Assembly: GCF_009496155.1 (NCBI RefSeq)
Contig: NZ_WIJP01000003.1
Coordinates: 62,001 to 126,000 of the forward strand
Direction: 5' to 3'
Length of the DNA: 64,000 nt
DNA from: Streptococcus mitis
Lineage (GTDB): Bacteria > Bacillota > Bacilli > Lactobacillales > Streptococcaceae
In this document: one piece after another, positions 45,701-54,463 of the stretch
Layout: the number at the start of each line of letters is the position of its first letter
How positions within the stretch are numbered: position 1 is the first letter of the stretch
Position numbers and translations under genes: made by a program
Notes under the pieces: generated by a model
Seen by the model: only the letters and a program-made list of their open reading frames with translations
Databases searched by the model: none
Told to the model about the DNA's origin: nothing

Positions 45701-46386
45701 TGTTCCAAAAAGCATGGACTGGTCTAACCAATATCTTTAGCAAACTAGGTTCTTGGTTTGGCGAAAGATGGAACGATGTTACAAGTGCTCTTGCAAACGT
45801 TTCCGCTTGGTTCGGAAATATGTTCACTAGCGCTTATAATGCACTCAAGAATGCGTTTAGTTCAATTGGTGGCTTCTTCAGCGGTGTTTGGTCAACGGTT
45901 CAAAGTATCTTTGTTAACGCTGGACAAAAGGTTGGTAGTGCTGTAGGCGGGGCTTTCAGAAGTGCAGTCAATGCGGTTCTTGGCACTATCGAGAACGTAG
46001 TCAATGGTTTTATTGGCATGATTAACGGAGTTTTGGATACTGTCAGAGGTCTTCCAGGATTAGGATGGGTCGGTAGCGTTGGATACGTTAGCCTTCCTCG
46101 TCTTGCCCGTGGTGGTATTGTTGATAGTCCGACTGTAGCCATGATTGGTGAAGCTGGTAAAGAGGTCGTTATGCCTCTTGAAAATACTGGATTCTTGCAA
46201 ACTATGGGGCGCGTAGTAGGTGGTGCGGTAGTCAATGCCTTGGGCGGTGGATTGCCACAATCCGGAGGCTTCAGCGGTAGTGGTGACATCGTCATCATGA
46301 TTGGTGGACACGAATTGGGGCGTGTGGCCATCCAAGAAATCAATCGAGAACAAGAACGTGCAGGACAAGTCTTGCTTAACATTTAG
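42700..46386 (+). CDS. Tail tape measure protein
   Basis: The 1228-residue protein sets tail length and helps DNA entry. It begins with a coiled-coil, has a gpI-like helical block, a Gly/Lys-rich linker (~residues 375-405), several hydrophobic stretches (~800-870), and W-rich repeats such as GEWFSGVFQGAWDAIVNIF between residues ~930 and 1060. At about 0.15 nm per residue the tail would be near 180 nm, an estimate from general practice. Overlaps gpGT by 14 bases. Confidence 0.93.
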   Translation: MATLDELKVMIDAEIAPFRKKMKEVENQVKETSDQVKNATAKVREQSNSIGSAFGKLAKFAGFAILGKKLLDVGMYSAQTALEVSASMNQIKRQMGESSQSFLKWVNDNANAMNMGVGEATNYGAVYSNLFSGFIKDTDKLSAYTAKMLQTSAVVAEGSGRSITDVMERIRSGLLGNTEAIEDLGINVNVAMIESTEAFKRFANGQSWQQLDYQTQQQIRLMAIMEQATAKYGDTLSNSVNGSISLFKSLMKDAALNLGNSMLPIINAIMPVLNSFAMVLKNVTAKLAEFIALMFNKKATVKDGVGGAVGDMGNAMKDAAGGAGDLADAVDDAGDSAGGLADNLGDSAKNAKKAAKELLGLLGFDEINILQKPKDDDAGGSGGGGGGGKGGKGKGGGGGPFKDILPEVELTDMGNQFKSIFDGLGDKLKGLFDLFKKGFDAAFRPEGLERIKAALERIKKTLEEIATDPRVVNAFNRMTEKIAYALGQIAGSLATIGVGIGVLLTESIANGLERQKERIIRALVALFDNIGNIAGAVGNIAQAFSSAFYDVITSTGAVRIGSAIVSTLLSLTSTIVEVGSKLSGSLFKGFEKVVVTSAPKISSMLQSLLDIVAPVFETIESVVDKFGDGLSSVYDEHVAPAIDSIANAFNGLIDIIQILWEGSWKPFAEFLSNTFGISIETVADLLGGIILEALKLLADTIKLVADGFTAFSDWCKENKEIISVIANVIGTLATAWQGIKFLAWAEQAGGLAGAFELLSGKVSFIVSGIKSLGLALKALTFDKLVSFGETIYLNALYAKDFVVNSGKLIAQLGKTALELGKSALAWGVHAAQMGLAAAAEIAQSIAAGIAAAATWALNGAIAVLTSPITLVIAAIAALIGVGVLLYQNWDTVVEFAKTAWQGLSDFISGICQAIGDFFSGLWTKLQEIFEPIGQWFSEKFQEGWDAIVNIFSGIGEWFSGVFQGAWDAIVNIFTPIGSWFGQRWADVTNALANIGAWFTDMFQKAWTGLTNIFSKLGSWFGERWNDVTSALANVSAWFGNMFTSAYNALKNAFSSIGGFFSGVWSTVQSIFVNAGQKVGSAVGGAFRSAVNAVLGTIENVVNGFIGMINGVLDTVRGLPGLGWVGSVGYVSLPRLARGGIVDSPTVAMIGEAGKEVVMPLENTGFLQTMGRVVGGAVVNALGGGLPQSGGFSGSGDIVIMIGGHELGRVAIQEINREQERAGQVLLNI

Positions 46387-46397
46387 AGGGAGGTAAA

Positions 46398-46748
46398 ATG
46401 GCACGCTTAATTATTAATGGGGTGGCTGTTAAGCCTCCCAAATTTTTTCGAGTAGGTATTCAAGATATCGATGGAGAGACTGGGCGCAATGCGAACGGTG
46501 ACATGGTGCGTGACCGTATCACGATTAAGAGAAAATTAGACTGTGAATGGGGTATGCTGACTCAGGAAGAAATAAGTCAGCTTTTAAATGCTGTGTCAGC
46601 GGTCTTTTTTGAGGTATCTTATCCTGATCCAGTAAGAGGTCAAACAACAGGGACTTTCTACGTCAGTGATAGGACGGCTCCAAGCTATACCTTCACCGAG
46701 AAGTTTAAACCTTGGTCTGGCGTCAAATTTAATCTGATAGAAAGGTAG
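46398..46748 (+). CDS. Small tail protein (DUF6711-like)
   Basis: The 116-residue product (RLIINGVAVKPPKFFRVGIQD..., KFKPWSGVKFNLIER) resembles DUF6711 proteins that follow the tape measure and likely form part of the distal tail. Confidence 0.7.
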   Translation: MARLIINGVAVKPPKFFRVGIQDIDGETGRNANGDMVRDRITIKRKLDCEWGMLTQEEISQLLNAVSAVFFEVSYPDPVRGQTTGTFYVSDRTAPSYTFTEKFKPWSGVKFNLIER

Positions 46749-46756
46749 GTTAGAGC

Positions 46757-49700
46757 ATGGATATATTCAGACGACAAAAATTCAATGAAGCTATGTTTGC
46801 TAAGAACCGTACTCTTGCTATTAGAGTCGGCAATTACCAATCTAGTGACATCAAAGAAGCAAGTTTTGATTATGGCTATATCAAGGGTGACACTTATAAG
46901 CCAGGCGGAACATGTGCAGGCAGCGGTAAAATCATGTTCACAAGAATCATCACTACTTTCAATAAATTAGATAGGATTTACCCTGAAATCGGCCTTTTAG
47001 TAGACGGAGCCTACGAATGGGTCAAAATGGGTGAATATTTCATTAACGATATTGAGATTGACCGCAATCGTAAAACGACCAAGCTTGATTTAATGGACGG
47101 GATGTTCAAGCTTAACCGTGAACATGTAACGGACTTGACTTATCCAGCTGAAATCAGGCATGTAATCAAAGAGATTTGTCTAAAAACAGGTATTACATTA
47201 GCAAATGAATACATGGACATTGCATCCATGAATTACAGAATCGATCAGATTCCCAAAAATAAAAAAATGACATTCAGAGATATTTTGAGTCTTGCTTCTC
47301 AAATGCTCGGGATGTCTTGTTTTTTTAATCGAGAGGGTAAACTCGAAATCAAGGAACTGACTGACTCGGGTATCACAATTACAGCAGATAGCTACTTTAT
47401 GCACGGATTGACCAAGAGCGAGATTCAGTATCAGATAGCTGGTATTTCTTGCAAAAAGGATAAAGAAACACTCACGGTCGGATTGCGTACTGGTCGCTCA
47501 TTGGAATTGGATAATTTATTCATGACTCAATCGATTTTGGACAATCTTTATCACAAAATCAAGGATATTCGATACTATCCATTTAACTTGAACTACCAAG
47601 GCCATCTCTTACTTAATGTGGGAGAATGGGTGACTATCAAGACGAACACGGGTGAGACGTTCAAATCGCCAATATTAAGTCAATCATTCACATTTAAGGG
47701 CGGTCTGCGTGGTCGAATTAGTGCAGACAGTAAAGCTGGTAATGATGCGCAGTATTCATATGCAGGAAGCATAACGAAGAAGATTGTGCAATTCAACGAA
47801 TTTGAAAAACAAATCCAAAATCAAATCGAAGAAGCGGATAAAGGTTTCGACCAAAAAGTCGCAAAAATCAAAAAAGATTTTAATGAACAATTCGAACTTG
47901 CCAAGGCCAAGGCCGAAGAAGTCAAGCAAGATATCTCAAGCGAAATCGACAAGAAGTTCCAGTCGTTCGATAATGCAGCAATCAATGAAGCTAGACGAAA
48001 GGCAGAAGAGGCCCTTCGTCAGTCTAGTGCCAATGCATCACTCGCTCAGGAAGCTAAGAATATTAGCGAGCGAGCGAAGACTCAACTTGATAATCTAAAG
48101 TCATCATCACAGACTGTTATTGAGCAGATTGAGTCGTTCAAGACTCAGTACGGCACTAAGTTAAATGAAGTTAAAAGCACTGCAGATGGTCTGTTTACTA
48201 AAATGGGCGCGGTTGAGACCTACATCAGCAAGGACGGTCAGCGACAAGAGAGCTTGCAACGTTATGCACGAGACGAGAGCGCTCGTCAAGTCAGCGCCGT
48301 ACGTGAGCAGATATCCAGAGATTACGTTGGGAAATCAGCTTATCAAGAGGATGTGAGAGGTCTTGAACGTCGATTTAGTGCGATAAGCACGCAGACGAAC
48401 AATGACATGGCTACAAAAATCTCTCAGTACAAGCAGACGGTCGATGGCCGATTTGCAAACCTTACCTCTCAGATAGCTGGAAAGACTAACCAGACGGATT
48501 TCCAGCGAGTTCGAGAGACAAGCCAGCTATATGAGCGCATTATCGGTAGCAACGAGAATGACATTTCGAATAAGGTCGCTCGCATGGCTCTGACGAGTCA
48601 GTTGTTTCAGGTTGAGGTATCTAAGAATGAAGTCCTAAAAACAGTTCAAAGACAAATCGCTGGCTCGTGGTCGGTTCGGAATATCAATAGTGCAGGCGAT
48701 TTGATTTCAGGAATCAATCTGGGCGCTAATGGTCAAAATCGTATCGCTGGTAAACTGACTCATATCACAGGCGAGACTCTGATTGACAAAGCAGTCATCA
48801 AGTCTGCTATGGTCGACAAGTTAAAGACCGCTAACTTTGAAGCAGGTTCAGTCACGACTACGATATTAGATGCTGAGGCAGTGACCGCTGACAAATTGAG
48901 AGTAGACCAAGCCTTATTTAATAAACTTGTAGCAAATGAAGCTTATTTAAGTCTGTTATTTGCGAAACAGGCTTTCATTAATCGTGTTAGAAGTATTTCG
49001 ATTGATGCGAGTCAAATAACAACAGGAACGCTAAGCGGAGATAGAATCTACGGAGGGACCATATCAGGTACTACACTGACAGGGCATACGAGGATTAATA
49101 TTGGTGAGTATGGCTCACTTGATACTGTTAATGGAGGCTTGCAGATAAATGTGCCTAGTGCAATCAACTCAAAGGATGGATTGGGTGTCCAGTTCATCGG
49201 ATCTTATGGTCGTGGGGAAAATGTCCCTTATGGATTATTCGTTTACAGAGACGATGATATAACACGAGGGGGTACTGCTCTCGATACAGATGAGTTTGTT
49301 ATGACTGTACGAGGTTACATCAATACTAAAGGAATAGGTTGGCTGAAAACAGGCAAAGGCAAAGTAGGAAGTGTGACAACAGGAAAATTAGGGTTCTGGC
49401 AGTCGACCGTTGCGTTAGATTACGCACCAAACGACATTTACTACACATATAATGGTACTGCATATGGCTTGTGGGCTATTATAAAACAAACTTTTTCGGA
49501 CAGCCGTTTGAAGGAGAATATTGTTGACTGTAAGCACAAGGCTCTTGATTATATCCAGCAATTCCAGTTCAAGGAATATGACTGGAAGAAGCAAGACGAC
49601 AGACCACGACAAGCACACACGAAGATTGGTTTGATTGCTCAAGAGGTTCAAGCAGTGGATCCTACACTCGTCTATGAAAATGGCGACACGCTGAATCTAG

Positions 49701-49783
49701 ACAATCTCAGATTGACAACGATGGCTCTCAAAGCAATTCAAGAATTAAATCAACGATTGGAGAAATTGGAGAAAATAGCATGA
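46757..49783 (+). CDS. Large tail/baseplate protein with C-terminal S74 self-cleaving chaperone
   Basis: The 1008-residue protein has a baseplate-like N-terminus, central coiled coils (EEADKGFDQKVAKIKKDFNEQ; residues ~350-560), a beta-rich region and a C-terminal Peptidase_S74 intramolecular chaperone domain (FSDSRLKENIVDCKHKALDYI, KIGLIAQEVQAVDPTLV), which trimerises tail fibres and then cleaves itself off. It is probably a trimeric host-binding tail protein. Confidence 0.85.
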   Translation: MDIFRRQKFNEAMFAKNRTLAIRVGNYQSSDIKEASFDYGYIKGDTYKPGGTCAGSGKIMFTRIITTFNKLDRIYPEIGLLVDGAYEWVKMGEYFINDIEIDRNRKTTKLDLMDGMFKLNREHVTDLTYPAEIRHVIKEICLKTGITLANEYMDIASMNYRIDQIPKNKKMTFRDILSLASQMLGMSCFFNREGKLEIKELTDSGITITADSYFMHGLTKSEIQYQIAGISCKKDKETLTVGLRTGRSLELDNLFMTQSILDNLYHKIKDIRYYPFNLNYQGHLLLNVGEWVTIKTNTGETFKSPILSQSFTFKGGLRGRISADSKAGNDAQYSYAGSITKKIVQFNEFEKQIQNQIEEADKGFDQKVAKIKKDFNEQFELAKAKAEEVKQDISSEIDKKFQSFDNAAINEARRKAEEALRQSSANASLAQEAKNISERAKTQLDNLKSSSQTVIEQIESFKTQYGTKLNEVKSTADGLFTKMGAVETYISKDGQRQESLQRYARDESARQVSAVREQISRDYVGKSAYQEDVRGLERRFSAISTQTNNDMATKISQYKQTVDGRFANLTSQIAGKTNQTDFQRVRETSQLYERIIGSNENDISNKVARMALTSQLFQVEVSKNEVLKTVQRQIAGSWSVRNINSAGDLISGINLGANGQNRIAGKLTHITGETLIDKAVIKSAMVDKLKTANFEAGSVTTTILDAEAVTADKLRVDQALFNKLVANEAYLSLLFAKQAFINRVRSISIDASQITTGTLSGDRIYGGTISGTTLTGHTRINIGEYGSLDTVNGGLQINVPSAINSKDGLGVQFIGSYGRGENVPYGLFVYRDDDITRGGTALDTDEFVMTVRGYINTKGIGWLKTGKGKVGSVTTGKLGFWQSTVALDYAPNDIYYTYNGTAYGLWAIIKQTFSDSRLKENIVDCKHKALDYIQQFQFKEYDWKKQDDRPRQAHTKIGLIAQEVQAVDPTLVYENGDTLNLDNLRLTTMALKAIQELNQRLEKLEKIA

Positions 49784-49980
49784 ATGAAGCAATCAATCAG
49801 CTAGTGTTACAATCGCTAGCAACTAAACTAGCTAAAAGCGAGTTAGAATCGGCTCAAAATGAGTCGTTCTACCAACTCGCAACAAGTGAGTTAAAAGTAA
49901 TGAACGAGGTCTTGGAATACGACCAGGCACTCAAAGAACTTTTCGAAGAAACAAAAGCAAAAATGCAAAAAGGAGAATAG
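49780..49980 (+). CDS. Small tail-region protein
   Basis: A 66-residue helical, Glu-rich protein (MNEAINQLVLQSLATKLAKSELE) overlapping the tail protein gene by four bases. Common in streptococcal phages, unknown function. Confidence 0.55.
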   Translation: MNEAINQLVLQSLATKLAKSELESAQNESFYQLATSELKVMNEVLEYDQALKELFEETKAKMQKGE

Positions 49981-49983
49981 AAC

Positions 49984-50610
49984 ATGACACAAACTTACGA
50001 ATTAGCAAATGCCCCTTACTATCGTCAACCTGAAAACGTAACGATTGTTACAATCAAGAAAGAACATGGCCAACGCTATAGCTATGAGCAAGCAGGGTTA
50101 AGTGGTGACCGCACGCATGAAAGTCAGGAAGTGCTTATCCAGGCAGTTCTTGATGTTGTAAAAGCTGAATTAGACCCAGCGAGCGCAATCGTTCAGACAC
50201 AAGCTAAATTGGAAGAAGCAACTCATCAACTAGCTGAAACTAAAGCGAAGCAGACTGCGACAGATGAAGCAGTTAAGCACAATCAAGAAGAAACTGACCG
50301 CTATGGTAAAATCATCCATGCAGTCGTTTTAAATGCCGTAGCAGGCAAGACAATCGCTTATGGAACTATCTACAAGGAATTAGTAGAGTTGATTCCACTT
50401 GCTGAGGTTGGCAAGCATTACATGGCTCATGACTTGATTACCATTGAAGACCCAGCGCACGTTGAAGTGAATGGTGAAGGTAAGCGTGTCTTGGTTCAGC
50501 TTAACCGTGAATTTACTTACAATGGCGAATCTGTCAGCGACTTTGCTCGTAACGGTCGTCTTGAAATGGATGGAACAGGCGCAGCATGGAAGTACGAGCC
50601 TAAGGAATAG
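49984..50610 (+). CDS. DUF1366 phage protein
   Basis: The 208-residue product with a coiled-coil middle (QTQAKLEEATHQLAETKAKQTATDE) matches DUF1366, found between tail and holin genes. Role unknown, possibly baseplate. Confidence 0.7.
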   Translation: MTQTYELANAPYYRQPENVTIVTIKKEHGQRYSYEQAGLSGDRTHESQEVLIQAVLDVVKAELDPASAIVQTQAKLEEATHQLAETKAKQTATDEAVKHNQEETDRYGKIIHAVVLNAVAGKTIAYGTIYKELVELIPLAEVGKHYMAHDLITIEDPAHVEVNGEGKRVLVQLNREFTYNGESVSDFARNGRLEMDGTGAAWKYEPKE

Positions 50611-50619
50611 AGGTGTTTT

Positions 50620-51087
50620 ATGGACGTCTTACAATCAACAGAGCATTTCTTCATGAACGTGCTACCAGTTGCCACGCCGATTGTCGTGGCTTGGTTAGGC
50701 TATAAAATGCCAAAGAAATCCAAGGAACAGACAGACCAAATCATTTCAGAGTTGAATGATGTTAAAGTTAAAATCAAAGATGTCCAAGAAACTGCATGCG
50801 ACAGCAACGCCAAAATTGACGAAGTTCAAGAGAAGCTGAAGTTACACGACGAGGCGCACCTTGTTACGATGAGGATGCGTCTTGATCGTGATATTCGCAG
50901 AGCTATTCGACGTGGATTTACCACAAAGGATGAGTTCTATGTAGTCGAAAATATGCACAAAAGCTATAAAGCTCTTGGAGGCAATGGCTACATTGACCAC
51001 TTGTACAACAATTTTGAAGCATTGCAGATTAGGGACGACATCTTAGTTGAAGACGAGAAAGGAGCGCAGAATGGCTTATGTTCTTAA
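50620..51087 (+). CDS. Phage protein with N-terminal membrane segment
   Basis: The 155-residue protein begins with a hydrophobic segment (FMNVLPVATPIVVAWLGY) and continues as coiled coil. It could be a holin-associated or spanin-like membrane protein. Overlaps the next gene. Confidence 0.55.
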   Translation: MDVLQSTEHFFMNVLPVATPIVVAWLGYKMPKKSKEQTDQIISELNDVKVKIKDVQETACDSNAKIDEVQEKLKLHDEAHLVTMRMRLDRDIRRAIRRGFTTKDEFYVVENMHKSYKALGGNGYIDHLYNNFEALQIRDDILVEDEKGAQNGLCS

Positions 51088-51550
51088 TTCAACCAATCTC
51101 GAACAAGTGGACGGTGGATTTCTAGTCAAGCAAGGCGATGTGGCTTCCACATTTGCCTTTTCTTTGCTTGATGAAAATCATGAGCCTATTCCACAGCTTG
51201 AAGGACAAGAGGCATCTATCACGTTGACGAGAGGTCAGGAGCAATTACGCAAGACGGCAGTCGTGACTAATGGTGCAGTCGCCTTCAATTTAGGCATGAT
51301 TTTACCTGCTGGCACATATCAAATCGAGGTAGTTGTTGCAGGGTATGTATTTCCCAGTGATGCCTTGACTCAAATCCAAATCACAAAATCGGATAAGAAT
51401 CTGGTCACAGAGGAAGTTCATGCTCTTAAGGAGCTGGATATTGCTGAAGAAGTCAAGAAGCAGCTTGCAGGAAAAACTGTAAGTGGTGATGGCATAGTGA
51501 GTCAGGAATTTCCTGACTTGCTCTTTTACTATAATTTAGGAAAGGTGTAG
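51071..51550 (+). CDS. Baseplate upper protein N-terminal-like (BppU) protein
   Basis: The 159-residue product (FLVKQGDVASTFAFSLLDENHEPIPQLEG) resembles the BppU N-terminal domain, which anchors receptor-binding proteins to the baseplate. The start after GGAG was chosen over one 24 bases upstream. Confidence 0.7.
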   Translation: MAYVLNSTNLEQVDGGFLVKQGDVASTFAFSLLDENHEPIPQLEGQEASITLTRGQEQLRKTAVVTNGAVAFNLGMILPAGTYQIEVVVAGYVFPSDALTQIQITKSDKNLVTEEVHALKELDIAEEVKKQLAGKTVSGDGIVSQEFPDLLFYYNLGKV

Positions 51551-51554
51551 AAAT

Positions 51555-51875
51555 ATGGACACAACAAAATTAACGGCATTCGCACAAGCGGTCGGAGTTG
51601 ACATCAAGGAATTGAAACAACTGCTTAACGGCAAGATTGACAATGCGACAGTCACACAATTGATTGAACAAGCTAAAACCGCAGTTAAGAACGATATTTT
51701 AGGCGAGGGTGTTCCTGAAAACCTCAATACACTCAAAGAAATCGCTGAGAAGATTGCTGCAATGAGTGGAGATACTGAAGGCGCAGTCGTGCAAAAACTG
51801 GCTGACCTCGGTCGTCGTATTGACGAATTTGCCAATCTTGACTTGGTTGCAACCTATAACGCAGCGAAAGCGTGA
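51555..51875 (+). CDS. Baseplate-associated coiled-coil protein
   Basis: A 106-residue protein starting MDTTKLTAFAQAVGVDIKEL; its N-terminal AFAQAVGxDIK motif recurs in the next gene, so both may attach to the same baseplate site. Little else can be said. Confidence 0.6.
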   Translation: MDTTKLTAFAQAVGVDIKELKQLLNGKIDNATVTQLIEQAKTAVKNDILGEGVPENLNTLKEIAEKIAAMSGDTEGAVVQKLADLGRRIDEFANLDLVATYNAAKA

Positions 51876-51880
51876 TTGTC

Positions 51881-52600
51881 ATGAGCAATTTAGAGGAATT
51901 TGCTCAAGCGGTCGGTCGGGATGTGAAGGCGCTGAACCAAAAGCCTGAACCAAAGCTGACCTTGACAGGAAATACCATCGGCATTGTCGGGGGTAATAAT
52001 GTCACTCTACCGATACCGGACAACGTAGGCCATGAAATCCGTGGCACAGGTTCACCAGAAGGACGTATAACAGCCGAAATTGGAACAACCTATGTAGATG
52101 TCAATGTGACTAACGGGGCTCTTAAGTGGATTAAAGAGAGCGGAAATGGTAACATAGGCTGGCGTGTACTGATTGGTGACACAGGTTGGAGGACGTTGAA
52201 TATCACTTCAAAATTATGGGACTCATTCGTAAAAATAAGACGGGTTAATAACCTAGTTACTTATCAATTTGGAGGGCTTCAATGGGGATGGTTTGGGGTT
52301 GTAAGACGTGGTGGTCAAGGCTATATTCTTCAAGAGTCAGATAGAGAAAGAAATTGTTATATCGTCCCTAGGTATAGCATACCTATAGGATTTAGAAGTC
52401 CATCGTCATTGATTGGTAACATATATAATGACAATGGGATTATATATGGTACATGGTATCTGGGAGGATATGCAGACCAAAATCATTTAAGGTTTCAGTT
52501 TTTAAACCCTGTACCAACTGACCGAGACATTGGGGATATCCGTGTAAGTGCCATCTCGTATATAACTGACGAGCCATGGCCAACAACATTGCCACAATAG
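51881..52600 (+). CDS. Putative receptor-binding tail protein
   Basis: The 239-residue protein has an N-terminal helix EEFAQAVGRDVKAL (shared with the preceding gene), a beta-rich neck (LTLTGNTIGIVGGNNVTLP), and a C-terminal W/Y/G-rich head (WGWFGVVRRGGQGYILQ). The position before holin and lysin fits a receptor-binding protein. The weak ribosome site makes the start uncertain (a GTG at 51872 is also open). Confidence 0.65.
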   Translation: MSNLEEFAQAVGRDVKALNQKPEPKLTLTGNTIGIVGGNNVTLPIPDNVGHEIRGTGSPEGRITAEIGTTYVDVNVTNGALKWIKESGNGNIGWRVLIGDTGWRTLNITSKLWDSFVKIRRVNNLVTYQFGGLQWGWFGVVRRGGQGYILQESDRERNCYIVPRYSIPIGFRSPSSLIGNIYNDNGIIYGTWYLGGYADQNHLRFQFLNPVPTDRDIGDIRVSAISYITDEPWPTTLPQ

Positions 52601-52613
52601 AAAGGAAAAACAC

Positions 52614-52958
52614 ATGCAACAAATTAGTGAAATTATCGCAAACGGAGCAGTAAGCATTACAATTATTTTGCTTGCTATCGCAGTTAAAACGTTCAAGGAG
52701 TACCTCGTCAAAGAGGGTGGAGAAAAAGCTGTAAAAATCGCTGAAATTCTAGCTAAAAACGCCGTACATGCAGTAGAGCAGGTAGCCTCTGAGACTGGCT
52801 ACAAGGGCGATGAAAAACTAGAACAAGCTCGTGATAAAGTCCGATCTGAGCTTACAAAATACAACATCAGCATGACTGACAAAGACCTTGATACATTCGT
52901 AGAGTCAGCTGTCAAGCAGATGAATGACGCTTGGAAAGGAGATGATGCGAATGTCTAA
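52614..52958 (+). CDS. Phage holin (LLH-like)
   Basis: The 114-residue protein has one N-terminal membrane segment ([16 protein letters not shown]), then a charged helical tail ([22 protein letters not shown]) matching LLH-type phage holins. It overlaps the lysin by eight bases and would open the membrane at lysis. Confidence 0.8.
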   Translation: MQQISEIIANGAVSITIILLAIAVKTFKEYLVKEGGEKAVKIAEILAKNAVHAVEQVASETGYKGDEKLEQARDKVRSELTKYNISMTDKDLDTFVESAVKQMNDAWKGDDANV

Positions 52959-53814
52959 GAAACAAGATATGATTAACGACCTCATGGCTCACGCTGATGC
53001 AGGGACTGGGGTTGACTATGATAAGATGTACGGCTATCAATGTGCTGATGTGACGTGCTACGGAATCTACGAGTATTTCGGCACTCGTCTATGGGGAAAT
53101 GCGATTGATTTGCTACGGTCTGCAGAATCAGCAGGCTTGCAAGTCGTATATGGCGCTCAATATCCAAAAGCTGGTTGGTTCTTCGTTAAGAACTTTGTGG
53201 CAGGCGATGGAGTGAATTATGGCCATACTGGTCTTGTCTATGAGGACTCTGACGGATCTACAATCAAGACGATTGAGCAAAATATTGACGGGAACGCTGA
53301 TTTCTTGGAAGTCGGTGGTCCTTGTCGATATAACGAGCGCTCTGTTGATTCGATTGTGGGGTATATCGTGCCGCCTGAAGAGGATGAATCAGGCTGGAAG
53401 CATGATGACACTGGTTGGTGGTGGCGTCGTAAAGACGGCTCGTATCCTACTTCAAAATTTGAAAAGATTGCAGATACTTGGTATTATTTTGATTCTCTTG
53501 GCTATATGTATGCTGAGCGCTGGTTAAAACATATCGATGGATATTGGTATTGGTTTGATACTAGTGGCGCTATGGTTACTGGTTGGAAGAAAATTGGTGG
53601 ATTATGGTACTACTTTAATCGTGATGGCGCTATGCAGACTGGCTGGGTGAAATACTATGAAAAATGGTATTACCTGGATGCCGTCAATGGCGATATGAAA
53701 TCGAACACATTCGTACCTTACAATGGAGGATACTATCTGCTTCTTCCAGATGGTCGCTTGGCAGATAAGGCTGCATTTACAGTTGAGCCAGACGGCTTAA
53801 TTACCACGAAATAA
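52951..53814 (+). CDS. CHAP endolysin with choline-binding repeats (Skl-like)
   Basis: The 287-residue lysin has an N-terminal CHAP domain (Cys31 in [10 protein letters not shown], His in NYGHTGLVY) that cuts peptidoglycan, and about six choline-binding repeats (e.g. [26 protein letters not shown]) that hold it on teichoic-acid choline. This resembles the Skl lysin of an S. mitis phage. AAAGGAG lies before the ATG at 52951. Confidence 0.92.
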   Translation: MSKKQDMINDLMAHADAGTGVDYDKMYGYQCADVTCYGIYEYFGTRLWGNAIDLLRSAESAGLQVVYGAQYPKAGWFFVKNFVAGDGVNYGHTGLVYEDSDGSTIKTIEQNIDGNADFLEVGGPCRYNERSVDSIVGYIVPPEEDESGWKHDDTGWWWRRKDGSYPTSKFEKIADTWYYFDSLGYMYAERWLKHIDGYWYWFDTSGAMVTGWKKIGGLWYYFNRDGAMQTGWVKYYEKWYYLDAVNGDMKSNTFVPYNGGYYLLLPDGRLADKAAFTVEPDGLITTK

Positions 53815-53845
53815 AAACAGAAAGACTTTCAAATTAGATTACACC

Positions 53846-53874
53846 AACCGCAGGCTCAGGCTTGCGGTTTTTTT
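53846..53874 (+). terminator. Terminator of the late operon
   Basis: AACCGCA pairs with TGCGGTT and TTTTTTTG follows. Confidence 0.88.
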
Positions 53875-53903
53875 GTTTGCAATAATAAAAACAGTGACCG
53901 AAA

Positions 53904-54083
53904 TCACTGCTTATCAGTTGTAGCAAATTCATAAAGTTTTTCCGCTGTGAGAAGTGCCATTTTGTCCATGCTTGTTTTTCCTTTTCTGAGGTCAGAAACG
54001 GTAGTCCACGGAACTCCAGCACCTTGCGAAATAGTAGATGTAGACATCGAACTGTCTAACAATTCTTGAATAACTTTCCTCAT
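53904..54083 (-). CDS. Small XRE-like DNA-binding protein in the attR operon
   Basis: A 59-residue protein (MRKVIQELLDSSMSTSTISQ, GAGVPWTTVSDLRKGKTSM) with a helix-turn-helix pattern. It is the last gene of a leftward group of three tiny genes read from attR, expressed against the direction of the lysis genes, and so probably in the lysogen. Its target may be the palindrome in the operon promoter. Confidence 0.7.
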   Translation of the reverse strand: MRKVIQELLDSSMSTSTISQGAGVPWTTVSDLRKGKTSMDKMALLTAEKLYEFATTDKQ

Positions 54084-54084
54084 C

Positions 54085-54159
54085 CTATTTGTCCTTTTTA
54101 TTTTTTAGATAAATATATACATTGATTGCAATTATAAAAATAGCTATTGCACTGACCAT
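54085..54159 (-). CDS. Tiny hydrophobic peptide in the attR operon
   Basis: A 24-residue peptide: a single membrane helix (VSAIAIFIIAINVYIYL) and a lysine-rich tail (KNKKDK). AGAGGAAA lies before the ATG, and its stop is one base before the XRE start. The size and layout recall type I toxins and small membrane morons, but no family is recognised. Confidence 0.5.
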   Translation of the reverse strand: MVSAIAIFIIAINVYIYLKNKKDK

Positions 54160-54187
54160 TGCATTTCCTCTTTCTATTTGATAAAAT

Positions 54188-54217
54188 AGAGGTGTGAGGG
54201 GCTTTCGCCCCCACCTC
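54188..54217. terminator. Strong hairpin inside the attR operon
   Basis: AGAGGTG and GGGGC arms pair with GCCCCC and ACCTCT around TTTC, between the first gene and the tiny peptide. It could end or attenuate leftward transcription. Confidence 0.55.
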
Positions 54218-54379
54218 TTAGCGTTTACCTTTTCTTTTGCGGGATTTCGGTTTACGCTTTTTGTTTTGCCTTGCGACCGTTATTGCGGTCACTAGACTTG
54301 CGATAGCAGTTACTGTTTCAGGAATATTGTCTATTGCCTTTTCAAGTAACCTAAGCCAATCTTCTTTGTTCAATTTCAT
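54218..54379 (-). CDS. Small basic protein with a hydrophobic core, first gene of the attR operon
   Basis: A 53-residue protein (MKLNKEDWLRLLEKAIDNIP, then a hydrophobic ETVTAIASLVTAITVAR and a very basic tail KKRKPKSRKRKGKR). AAGGA lies nine bases before the ATG. Membrane or nucleic-acid binding is possible; no family recognised. Confidence 0.55.
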   Translation of the reverse strand: MKLNKEDWLRLLEKAIDNIPETVTAIASLVTAITVARQNKKRKPKSRKRKGKR

Positions 54380-54404
54380 CACCCCCTTTCCTTATCTTGA
54401 TTAC

Positions 54405-54433
54405 ATTATATCACGGTATACCGAGAATGTCAA
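54405..54433 (-). promoter_or_regulatory. Consensus promoter with palindromic operator driving the attR operon
   Basis: On the minus strand a perfect TTGACA, 17-base spacer and perfect TATAAT are seen. The spacer holds the perfect palindrome CGGTATACCG (54414-54423), an obvious repressor site inside the promoter. Confidence 0.8.
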
Positions 54434-54463
54434 GAGTTTTGATGAAGTTTTTTAAAAAAACAG

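Noticed and set aside
45480..45910. Tandem-like repeats in the tape measure
   Set aside because: They are the usual degenerate W-rich tape-measure repeats, not a mobile repeat or array.
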